Shown here in pieces: positions 1-6,056 of a stretch of 10,924 nucleotides of DNA. Source of the stretch: Bacilli bacterium (GTDB lineage Bacteria; Bacillota_I; Bacilli_A; RFN20; CAG-288); the NCBI GenBank assembly GCA_900769965.1, contig CAAGIQ010000031.1, forward strand, positions 1 through 10,924, in the 5' to 3' direction. A program made the translations under genes and the position numbers. Under the pieces are notes generated by a model that was not told where the DNA came from, did not search any database, and saw only the letters and a program-made list of their open reading frames with translations. Numbering within the stretch: position 1 is the stretch's first letter; each line of letters opens with the position of its first letter.

Positions 1-1
1 A

Positions 2-1384
2 TATCTAGAGGGTGAAGAAATTCCAGAGGATATGATTAAGGCTGTAATTCGTAAGGCAGTTTTAGCTGTTGAATTCTTCCCAGTATTATGTGGTTCAGCA
101 TTCAAAAACATGGGTGTTAAGAGAATGCTTGACTATGTAATTGATTTCTTACCAGCTCCAACTGATATTGCAGCTGTTAAGGCTGAAGATTCAGATGGTA
201 ATGAAGTATTAGTTCATGCAACTGATGATGGTGAATTTGCTGCATTAGCATTCAAGGTAATGACTGACCCATTTGTTGGTAAGTTAACATTCTTCCGTGT
301 TTACCAAGGTACTGCAACTTCTGGTTCATATGTAAAGAACACTACTAAGGGTATCAAAGAACGTTTAGGTCGTATCATGCAAATGCATGCTAACCACCGT
401 GAAGAAATTAAGGAAGTATTCGCTGGTGATATTGCTGCTGCAATCGGCTTTAAGGGTACAACAACAGGTGATACATTAGCAGGTGAAAAGAGTGATCTTA
501 TTCTTGAAAAGATGGTATTCCCTGAGCCAGTTATTTCAGTTGCTGTTGAACCAAAGACAAAGGCAGACCAAGAAAAAATGTCTTCAGCTTTAGTTAAGTT
601 AGCTGAAGAAGACCCAACATTCCGTACATATACAGATGTTGAAACAGGTGAAACAATTATTTCTGGTATGGGTGAATTACACCTTGATATCATTGTTGAC
701 CGTTTAAAAAGAGAATTCAACGTTGTAGCTAACGTTGGAGCTCCACAAGTTTCTTATCGTGAAACTATTACACAAACTGCTGAGTGCGAAGGTAAGTTCG
801 TTCGTCAATCAGGTGGTCGTGGTCAATATGGTCACGTTTGGGTTCGTTTCTCACCAAATCCTGAAAAGGGCTATGAATTCGTTGATAGCGTAGTTGGTGG
901 TACAGTTCCTAGAGAATATATTCCAGTTGTAGATAAGGGCTTACAAGAAGCTTTACCTAATGGTATCTTAGCTGGTTATCCATTAATTGACATCAAGTGT
1001 GAATTATTTGATGGTTCTTACCATGAGGTAGACTCATCTGAAATGGCATTCAAGGTTGCAGCATCTTTAGCTGTTAAGGCTGCTAAGGATAAGTGTAAGC
1101 CTGTATTATTAGAACCAATCATGGAAGTTGACGTTACAGTACCAGAAGAATATATGGGTAACGTAATCGGCGATTTAACTAGCCGTCGTGGACGTTTAGA
1201 TTCTCAAGAGAAGCGTGGTAATGGTATGAAGATTCGTGCTTATGTACCACTTGCTGAAATGTTTGGTTATGCAACAGCATTACGCTCTAACTCTCAAGGA
1301 CGTGGTAATTTCGTAATGCAAATGCATCATTATGAAGCTTGTCCAAGAAGCGTACAAGAAGAAATTTGCAAGAAACGTGCTTAA
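2..1384 (+). CDS. fusA: Elongation factor G, C-terminal part (5' end outside window)
   Basis: EF-G is the cytosolic GTPase that drives tRNA-mRNA translocation on the ribosome and, with RRF, ribosome recycling. The frame is open from base 2, so the ATG at 32 is an internal Met and not the start. 460 residues are present against about 690 in the family, so the GTP-binding N-terminus lies upstream. In fragment numbering: the end of the G domain with VEFFPVLCGSAF (about 23-34); domain II from about 76; domain III from about 174 (PEPVISVAVEPK) with GMGELHLD; domain IV from about 263 (KFVRQSGGRGQYGHV) with the tip segment YHEVDSSEMAF (340-350); and domain V with MGNVIGDLTSRRG (385-397). It ends in TAA. 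It precedes tuf, the usual end of the str operon (rpsL-rpsG-fusA-tuf). Codon use is strongly biased: in my reading no Val is GTC and no Thr is ACC, while GTA is common. Identification is secure. Confidence 0.97.
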   Translation, partial: YLEGEEIPEDMIKAVIRKAVLAVEFFPVLCGSAFKNMGVKRMLDYVIDFLPAPTDIAAVKAEDSDGNEVLVHATDDGEFAALAFKVMTDPFVGKLTFFRVYQGTATSGSYVKNTTKGIKERLGRIMQMHANHREEIKEVFAGDIAAAIGFKGTTTGDTLAGEKSDLILEKMVFPEPVISVAVEPKTKADQEKMSSALVKLAEEDPTFRTYTDVETGETIISGMGELHLDIIVDRLKREFNVVANVGAPQVSYRETITQTAECEGKFVRQSGGRGQYGHVWVRFSPNPEKGYEFVDSVVGGTVPREYIPVVDKGLQEALPNGILAGYPLIDIKCELFDGSYHEVDSSEMAFKVAASLAVKAAKDKCKPVLLEPIMEVDVTVPEEYMGNVIGDLTSRRGRLDSQEKRGNGMKIRAYVPLAEMFGYATALRSNSQGRGNFVMQMHHYEACPRSVQEEICKKRA

Positions 1385-1439
1385 TTTCTTAACAACTTTG
1401 TTTTAAGTAATATTTATAATATTATTAATAAAATATAAC

Positions 1440-1468
1440 TTGAAAACCCACTCCAATTAGGGTAAAAT
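1440..1468 (+). promoter_or_regulatory. Probable sigma-A promoter for tuf
   Basis: TTGAAA (1440-1445), a 17-base spacer, then TAAAAT (1463-1468), 56 bases upstream of the tuf start. The 140-base fusA-tuf gap has no convincing terminator, so tuf probably receives both str-operon readthrough and this internal promoter. The SD is AGGAGG at 1509-1514, 10 bases before the ATG. Confidence 0.65.
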
Positions 1469-1477
1469 ATTAATTGG
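1453..1477. repeat. Inverted repeat around the tuf -10 box
   Basis: CCAATTA (1453-1459) and its exact complement TAATTGG (1471-1477) are separated by 11 bases that contain the -10 hexamer. It could be an operator or a chance A/T-rich palindrome. The spacing centres it on the promoter. Confidence 0.4.
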
Positions 1478-1524
1478 TAAAAATTTGAAAATAAAAATAA
1501 TAGATTATAGGAGGACCATTTAAA

Positions 1525-2709
1525 ATGGCAAAGGAAAAATTTAACCGTACAAAACCACATGTTAACATTGGTACAATTGGCCACGTTGACCATGGTAAGA
1601 CTACTTTAACAGCTGCTATTACTACTGTACTAGCTAAGCAAGGTTTAGCACAAGCTAAGGATTATGCATCAATCGACGCTGCTCCAGAAGAGAGAGAGCG
1701 TGGTATCACAATTAATACAGCACACGTTGAATATGAGACTGCTAAGCGTCACTATGCACACGTAGACTGTCCAGGTCATGCTGACTACGTTAAGAACATG
1801 ATTACTGGTGCTGCTCAAATGGATGGTGCTATCCTTGTTGTTGCTGGTACTGATGGTGTTATGCCACAAACAAGAGAACACGTCTTACTTGCTAGACAAG
1901 TTGGTGTTCCATACATCGTTGTCTTCATCAACAAAACCGATTTAGTCGATGATCCAGAATTATTAGACTTAGTCGAAATGGATGTTCGTGACCTCTTAAG
2001 CAAATATGGCTTCCCAGGTGATGAAGTCCCAGTCATCCGTGGTTCTGCTAGAAAGGCTCTCGATGGCGATCCAGAAGCTGAAAAGGCTATCCTTGAATTG
2101 ATGGATGCTGTTGATAGCTACATCCCAAACCCACCAAGAGATGATTCAAAACCATTCTTATTAGCTGTCGAAGACGTCTTAACAATTACCGGTCGTGGTA
2201 CCGTTGTTACAGGTAGAGTCGAAAGAGGTACTTGTAAACTTAACGATACAATGGAAATCGTTGGTATCCGTCCAACAAAATCCGCTGTTGTTACCGGTAT
2301 GGAAATGTTCAGAAAGACCCTTGACTTCTGTGAAGCTGGCGATAACGTTGGTATCTTATTAAGAGGTGTCAACCGTGATGAAGTCGTCCGTGGTCAAGTT
2401 CTTGCTAAACCAGGCTCTGTTACCCCACACACAACCTTCAAGGCTCAAGTCTACGCTTTAACCAAAGAAGAAGGTGGCCGTCACACAGCTTTCTTCAACA
2501 ACTACAGACCTCAATTCTATTTCCGTACAACTGATATTACCGGTGTCATCACCTTACCAGAAGGTACAGAAATGGTTATGCCAGGCGATAACGTCGAATT
2601 AACAGTCGAATTAATTCACCCAGTTGCTATCGAAAATGGTACAAAGTTCTCCATCCGTGAAGGTGGCCGTACCGTTGGTGCTGGTAACGTTACCGAAATC
2701 ATCAAGTAA
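1525..2709 (+). CDS. tuf: Elongation factor Tu
   Basis: EF-Tu carries aminoacyl-tRNA to the ribosomal A site as a GTP complex. The 394 residues are full length for the family. The G domain shows GHVDHGKT (19-26, P-loop), DCPGHA (81-86, with the catalytic His85), NKTD (136-139) and the GSARKAL base-contact motif near 173. Domain 2 has TGRGTVVTGRVERG (about 222-235) and domain 3 has RHTAFFNNYRPQFYFRTTD. The ATG at 1525 has a strong AGGAGG 10 bases upstream. It lies 140 bases after fusA, with its own promoter, and a strong terminator follows. Codon use changes sharply at about codon 120: codons 1-119 have no GTC or ACC, like fusA, while codons 120-394 have about 16 GTC and 12 ACC and no GTA or GAG. 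The protein itself is intact, and the cause of the codon mosaic is open (recombination or assembly join). Confidence 0.98.
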   Translation: MAKEKFNRTKPHVNIGTIGHVDHGKTTLTAAITTVLAKQGLAQAKDYASIDAAPEERERGITINTAHVEYETAKRHYAHVDCPGHADYVKNMITGAAQMDGAILVVAGTDGVMPQTREHVLLARQVGVPYIVVFINKTDLVDDPELLDLVEMDVRDLLSKYGFPGDEVPVIRGSARKALDGDPEAEKAILELMDAVDSYIPNPPRDDSKPFLLAVEDVLTITGRGTVVTGRVERGTCKLNDTMEIVGIRPTKSAVVTGMEMFRKTLDFCEAGDNVGILLRGVNRDEVVRGQVLAKPGSVTPHTTFKAQVYALTKEEGGRHTAFFNNYRPQFYFRTTDITGVITLPEGTEMVMPGDNVELTVELIHPVAIENGTKFSIREGGRTVGAGNVTEIIK

Positions 2710-2728
2710 TTTAGTTAAATTGCTAACT

Positions 2729-2753
2729 AACTCCGGGAAACCGGAGTTTTTTT
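2729..2753 (+). terminator. Intrinsic terminator of tuf / str operon
   Basis: A strong stem, AACTCCGG (2729-2736) with CCGGAGTT (2741-2748), closed by a GAAA tetraloop and followed by a run of T to 2753. It lies 20 bases after the tuf stop and should end str-operon transcripts before the convergent minus-strand genes. Confidence 0.93.
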
Positions 2754-2788
2754 GTTGACTAGGAATTTCTATTTATCGTTTTTGTCAT

Positions 2789-2820
2789 AAAAATAGCGAA
2801 TCTGTTCATCGGATTCGCTA
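2789..2820 (-). terminator. Minus-strand intrinsic terminator of the IS-like operon
   Basis: TAGCGAATC (2794-2802) pairs perfectly with GATTCGCTA (2812-2820) across a 9-base loop. Read on the minus strand it is followed by TTTTT (2793-2789), while the plus side has no T-run after it. It starts 10 bases after the CxxC gene stop, so it ends that transcript. It could also serve as the end hairpin of the element. Confidence 0.8.
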
Positions 2821-2829
2821 AAATTTAAG

Positions 2830-3141
2830 CTATTGATTCTTATTTCTCTTACTTAGTTCAATGCAGATGTCCTTTGGAATGAAAGTTTCCTTACCACATT
2901 TAGGACAAGTTAGTATCGGATAGTCTTCAAACTCTTCATCGAACAACTCAAAAACAATATCGGCTTCAAGTTCTTCTTCATGCCCACATTTTTTGCATTT
3001 GAAGTCGATGAATTCATCGTACAAATCTTCTTCAAGGAAGAAATCCATGTTTAGTTTTTGACCTGTATCTTCCATAAAGAACTTTAAACGTTCTCTTTTT
3101 TCTTCTTCTGATACTGGAAGTCTTTTAATTCTAAACCTCAT
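2830..3141 (-). CDS. Small acidic protein with two CxxC pairs, coupled to transposase
   Basis: This 103-residue protein is of a family I do not recognise. It has a basic N-terminus (MRFRIKRLP), an acidic Glu/Asp-rich middle, and two CxxCG knuckles, C49-x2-C52 and C79-x2-C82, spaced as in a zinc ribbon. A metal-binding or nucleic-acid-binding accessory role is inference. There is no signal peptide or membrane segment. Its ATG overlaps the transposase TGA in an ATGA arrangement, and an SD-like GAGAGG (minus strand, 3156-3151) lies 9 bases upstream inside the transposase 3' end, so translation is probably coupled. A minus-strand terminator follows. It could be an accessory factor of the element, a detached zinc module of the transposase, or a captured host gene. 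The ORF and its coupling are well supported; the function is unknown. Confidence 0.85.
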   Translation of the reverse strand: MRFRIKRLPVSEEEKRERLKFFMEDTGQKLNMDFFLEEDLYDEFIDFKCKKCGHEEELEADIVFELFDEEFEDYPILTCPKCGKETFIPKDICIELSKRNKNQ

Positions 3142-4487
3142 GTAGTATTGCCTCTCGTTGTTTTTGGAAAGTATGATGATTCATAGTTAAAAATCATCTC
3201 ATGCCCACATTCGCAAAGTAAAGGATTGTATCCATAAGAATGTAACAACCCTTTAGTCCATGATAACTTTTTTATCATATCATTGATATCTTTTTTTGAA
3301 AAAAGTTTGTTAGTATTGATGTCTTTTGACTTAAACTTGTTTGAATAGAATCCATAATATCTAACTTGTACGAAGTGTTTTTCTGGAATATGAATCATTA
3401 AACGTTTCATAAAATCATATACGCTTTCTGTAATGATTTGTCTTCCAAGTTTTTCTTCTTCCTCTCTTGTATCATCTTCGTGAGGATCATAAAACCATGT
3501 GACCTTCTTATTTTCTTTGTCATATGAAATAATTCTTCTCTCACTGATAGCAGGGTGAGAAGCATATCTAGCAATATATTTTGCTGTAGCTTTTGCAGAT
3601 GATATTGAGTAGTCTTTTTCTGTGTTAGCTTTTCCAAAAAAATAAGATCCATTCTTACATCTATTTAAAACTATAGACCTATCTTTCTTAAATGTTTCAT
3701 AATCTTCTTTTGACTTTTTCTTTAGTTCAGCATTCATCAAGTTTAAGACTGTATACAAAAATCTTTTTCTTATAGCTTCAAAACTCAAGAAGTAAAAATT
3801 ATGTAGTGATCCATCGCTATTCATGAATCTCTCAGCATATAAAACATGAATATGGGGATGCCACTTTAAGTCTCTTCCATATGTATGAAGAAAAGAAATA
3901 AATCCAAGTTTTCTTCCTTCGCGTTTATATGCTCTTTTGGCTTTGTCTTTCAAAGTTTCAGTTAATGTAAGGTTTACGGCTTTGAAAAGAATAGATAGTA
4001 AATCTCTATATTTTCTAAAATATATTCTTAATTCAAAAGGGATGGTGAATACTAGTTGTCTGTGTTTTACCTTTAGAAGTTTTGAAGCAACATTAGTACC
4101 TATTCTATCTCTGTATTGTTTACCGCAAGTAGGGCAAAAACGTGATTTACAAGTGAACCCTTGCATATAAAAGTTGTTACAGTTAGGACATTCATAATAA
4201 GCAAAGCCATAATCGAAGTTACGGCATTTAATCATTCTTTCGATATTTTCTTTCACTGACTTTCTAACAGAATCTTCACCATATATTTTCAAAAAATTTT
4301 CATACTCATTAATGAAAATATCTTGAATTGATACATCGCCCTTTAAACGTCTAGCCCAAGTGCAGTTATTAAGTCTTCTAGCAGTATTGATCCACACTTT
4401 ATAACCAGACCTATATGCTTTAGCAAGCAAATCCTTAAAGCCCATAAAGTATCTATCTTTACTAAAATCTGAGTTTCTATATTTCAT
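3138..4487 (-). CDS. IS91-family transposase (two-tyrosine HUH type)
   Basis: This enzyme nicks and rejoins single-stranded DNA for rolling-circle transposition. In the 449 residues: an N-terminal zinc-binding domain with C100-x2-C103, C113, C118-x2-C121 inside the family-typical YGFAYYECPNC...FTCKSRFCPTCG; then the Y2 transposase domain starting RQLVFTIPFELR (143-154); the HUH metal motif HPHIH (H212, H214); and the catalytic segment KYIARYASHPAIS with Y304 and Y308 four residues apart, as in IS91. A further C425-x-C427-G lies near the C-terminus. All key residues are present, so the enzyme may be active. No SD precedes the ATG at 4487 (the preceding bases are TCATTTT). A TATACT at 4499-4494 could make a leaderless message, or expression may come through a hairpin-bearing leader. 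The TGA stop overlaps the downstream CxxC start. The next in-frame Met is residue 15, also without an SD. Confidence 0.93.
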   Translation of the reverse strand: MKYRNSDFSKDRYFMGFKDLLAKAYRSGYKVWINTARRLNNCTWARRLKGDVSIQDIFINEYENFLKIYGEDSVRKSVKENIERMIKCRNFDYGFAYYECPNCNNFYMQGFTCKSRFCPTCGKQYRDRIGTNVASKLLKVKHRQLVFTIPFELRIYFRKYRDLLSILFKAVNLTLTETLKDKAKRAYKREGRKLGFISFLHTYGRDLKWHPHIHVLYAERFMNSDGSLHNFYFLSFEAIRKRFLYTVLNLMNAELKKKSKEDYETFKKDRSIVLNRCKNGSYFFGKANTEKDYSISSAKATAKYIARYASHPAISERRIISYDKENKKVTWFYDPHEDDTREEEEKLGRQIITESVYDFMKRLMIHIPEKHFVQVRYYGFYSNKFKSKDINTNKLFSKKDINDMIKKLSWTKGLLHSYGYNPLLCECGHEMIFNYESSYFPKTTRGNTT

Positions 4488-4501
4488 AAAATGAGTATAA
4501 C

Positions 4502-4526
4502 AAAAAACACGACTTATTAGTCGTGT
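4502..4526 (-). terminator. Terminator-like hairpin just upstream of transposase
   Basis: ACACGACT (4507-4514) and AGTCGTGT (4519-4526) form a perfect 8-bp stem with a 4-base loop. On the minus strand the stem is followed directly by six T (4507-4502), the form of an intrinsic terminator, ending about 15 bases before the transposase ATG. It may block outside transcription from entering the element or attenuate its own leader. Confidence 0.65.
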
Positions 4527-4545
4527 AAGTGAATTTCATTCACTT
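4527..4545. repeat. Second perfect hairpin adjoining the terminator-like one
   Basis: AAGTGAAT (4527-4534), TTC loop, ATTCACTT (4538-4545). It abuts the previous hairpin with no gap. IS91-type elements carry subterminal palindromes read by the transposase, so this may be part of the element's upstream end. An operator between the divergent genes is the alternative. Confidence 0.6.
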
Positions 4546-4583
4546 TTGTTCGCATAAACTTAGTTTTATTTTCCAATTAGTGT

Positions 4584-4589
4584 ATTATA
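4584..4589 (-). promoter_or_regulatory. Possible -10 box for the transposase leader
   Basis: Minus-strand TATAAT (4589-4584). No good -35 lies 16-18 bases upstream. If used, the start near 4577 would give a leader of about 90 bases containing both hairpins. The call rests on the -10 hexamer alone. Confidence 0.3.
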
Positions 4590-4600
4590 TTTCTCTTTTG

Positions 4601-4628
4601 TTGAAAAAATATTTTGTTAGCCTATAAT
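4601..4628 (+). promoter_or_regulatory. Promoter of the MATE transporter gene
   Basis: TTGAAA (4601-4606), a 16-base spacer and a consensus TATAAT (4623-4628). The expected transcription start near 4635 is only about 3 bases before the ATG at 4638, so this promoter would give an essentially leaderless message. Confidence 0.7.
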
Positions 4629-4637
4629 AAACAAGGT

Positions 4638-6008
4638 ATGGAAAAAACATTTAAAGAAAAGAAAAGACTTGATCTAGTTAATGGAAATCTGAAAAAAGAC
4701 ATCTTTAGATTCGCTTTGCCGATCATGTTTTCAGGTATCCTTCAACAGCTCTATAACCAAGCTGATTTGATGGTATGCGGAAACTTCGGATCTAAATATA
4801 GTGTCGGTGCTATCTCAGCAACAGGATCTATTTCCTACTTGTTAATCTGTTTGTTGATTGGTTTATCAGTAGGTTCTAACGCACTTGTATCTAATGCTCT
4901 AGGAGCCAAAGACAAAGAAAAAGCAAAAAGAATAATTGGAACTTCGCTTTTCTTCGGCTTTGTTTCTTCTATAGTTATCTCAATTTTGGGCTATTTTATC
5001 TCTGAAAGACTGCTTATCTTGATGAACACCTCTATTGAGATACTTCCACTTTCAACTAAGTACATGCAGATTATATTCATAGGCTTGCCGTTTAATCTCA
5101 TTTATAATTTCGGTGCTGCTTTGCTTAGAGGAATGGGCGATTCGAAAAAGCCTTTCTACTATTTAACTTCGGCGGGTGTAGTTAACGTTTTACTTAATCT
5201 TCTATTTGTCATAGTTTTCAAAATGGATGTTGAGGGAGTAGCTATTGCTACTATCGTCGCTCAAGCTATCTCATCTATATTAGTTGTTATAACTTTGATG
5301 AAAGGCAATCTTTTTGCTCGATTTGAACTTAACTATTTTAGAATCTATAAAAACGAGTTTTTTGAGATGGTAAAAGTTGGCTTACCTGCTGGAATACAAG
5401 GATCATTTTTCTCGATTAGCAACGTGCTAATTCAGTCCTCTATAAACGCTTTTGGACCTGTTGCGAATACTGGAGTTGGGGCAGCTTCTAGCATAGAGAT
5501 GTATCTTAATACCATTCAGAATTCTTTCGGGCAAACCTGTATCGCTTTTGTTGCTGCTAACCTAGGAGCAAGCAATTATAAAAGAATAAAAGAATCGACG
5601 TTCTGGTGTCTTCTTTACGGAGTGGTTATCTCTCTTGCTTTAGGTGTTGTGGTTAACCTATTTAAGACTCCTTTGCTTTCTTTGTTTACAAAGGATGAAG
5701 AATCGATAGCAATAGGATCTAAGAAAATATTAATCATCTGTTCAGTTTATTTTGTCTATGCTATCACCGATTGCTTGCCTTATGCATCTAGAGGTATGGG
5801 ATATTCTACTGTTCCGATGTTTGTTTCCTTGATAGGAATATGCTTGATCAGAGTATTATTCATCTTGTTTGTTTTCCCGTTAGAGCAGTTCCATTCATTA
5901 GAGTTCTTGTTTTTCACTTATCCTTTGTCGTGGGTAATTACCGCTCTAGCTCATTTCATCTGCTATTTGATATTCCTTAAGAAGACAAAGGAGAGACTTC
6001 TCGCGTAG
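4638..6008 (+). CDS. MATE-family multidrug/cation antiporter
   Basis: An integral membrane exporter of the MATE (NorM/DinF-like) superfamily, which uses an Na+ or H+ gradient to expel organic cations, drugs or metabolites. The substrate cannot be told from sequence. From the ATG it has 456 residues, the usual length for about 12 membrane helices in two halves. Family hallmarks are the first-helix segment MFSGILQQLYNQADLMVCG and the later LRGMGDSKKPFYY followed by a helix rich in NVLLN. I chose ATG 4638. A longer frame starting with TTG at 4614 would overlap the -10 box and has no SD. No SD precedes the ATG either (only AAGG one base away), which fits a leaderless message. The gene is divergent from the transposase and stands alone, followed by a terminator that overlaps the next gene's RBS. 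Codon use is ordinary low-GC and unlike fusA, with some GTC and ACC. Confidence 0.93.
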   Translation: MEKTFKEKKRLDLVNGNLKKDIFRFALPIMFSGILQQLYNQADLMVCGNFGSKYSVGAISATGSISYLLICLLIGLSVGSNALVSNALGAKDKEKAKRIIGTSLFFGFVSSIVISILGYFISERLLILMNTSIEILPLSTKYMQIIFIGLPFNLIYNFGAALLRGMGDSKKPFYYLTSAGVVNVLLNLLFVIVFKMDVEGVAIATIVAQAISSILVVITLMKGNLFARFELNYFRIYKNEFFEMVKVGLPAGIQGSFFSISNVLIQSSINAFGPVANTGVGAASSIEMYLNTIQNSFGQTCIAFVAANLGASNYKRIKESTFWCLLYGVVISLALGVVVNLFKTPLLSLFTKDEESIAIGSKKILIICSVYFVYAITDCLPYASRGMGYSTVPMFVSLIGICLIRVLFILFVFPLEQFHSLEFLFFTYPLSWVITALAHFICYLIFLKKTKERLLA

Positions 6009-6015
6009 TTTATTT

Positions 6016-6056
6016 ACTCCCTTAAATTATTTATAATAATTAAGTGGAGTTTTTTT
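6016..6056 (+). terminator. Terminator whose 3' arm contains the next gene's SD
   Basis: ACTCCCTTAA (6016-6025) pairs with TTAAG(T)GGAGT (6040-6050), with one bulged T, and is followed by T to 6056. It starts 8 bases after the MATE stop. The 3' arm holds GGAG (6046-6049), the SD of the ATG at 6057, so the same hairpin would both terminate and mask that RBS in readthrough RNA. Confidence 0.75.
6032..6037 (+). promoter_or_regulatory. Possible -10 box inside the terminator loop
   Basis: TATAAT sits in the hairpin loop with no clear -35. A start near 6044 would give a leader of about 13 bases that keeps the SD but lacks the 5' pairing arm, leaving the RBS free. Confidence 0.4.

Larger units (their letters stand above)
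2789..4545 (-). mobile_element. IS91-like insertion sequence (boundaries approximate)
   Basis: A minus-strand unit of transposase plus small CxxC gene sits alone between two plus-strand blocks, with a hairpin at each side (2794-2820 and 4507-4545). IS91-family elements move by rolling-circle transposition, lack terminal inverted repeats and make no target duplication, so exact ends cannot be read from one copy. The limits given are the outer edges of the flanking hairpins. GAAC, an IS91-type target tetranucleotide, occurs on the minus strand at 4551-4548 just outside the hairpin pair, but a 4-base match is weak evidence. Whether the CxxC gene belongs to the element is inferred from overlap and the shared terminator. 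Confidence 0.6.

Noticed and set aside
1408..1424. A/T-only 7-bp hairpin after fusA as a terminator
   Set aside because: The stem is all A/T and no T-run follows.
301..2372. Minus-strand open frames antisense to fusA and tuf
   Set aside because: They are shadows of strongly biased coding sequence, have no SD and encode low-complexity Ser/Thr-rich peptides.
4548..4551. GAAC (minus strand) as a defined IS91 target end
   Set aside because: Four bases occur by chance often, and no matching partner was found at the other end.
2780..4558. TTTTGT-CATAAA (2780-2791) resembling TTTTGT-TCG-CATAAA (4544-4558) as flanking repeats of the IS
   Set aside because: IS91-type elements do not duplicate their target, the match needs a 3-base gap, and such A/T-rich words are common here.
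4614..4637. TTG start giving an 8-residue longer MATE protein
   Set aside because: It overlaps the -10 box, has no SD, and adds residues not needed by the family.
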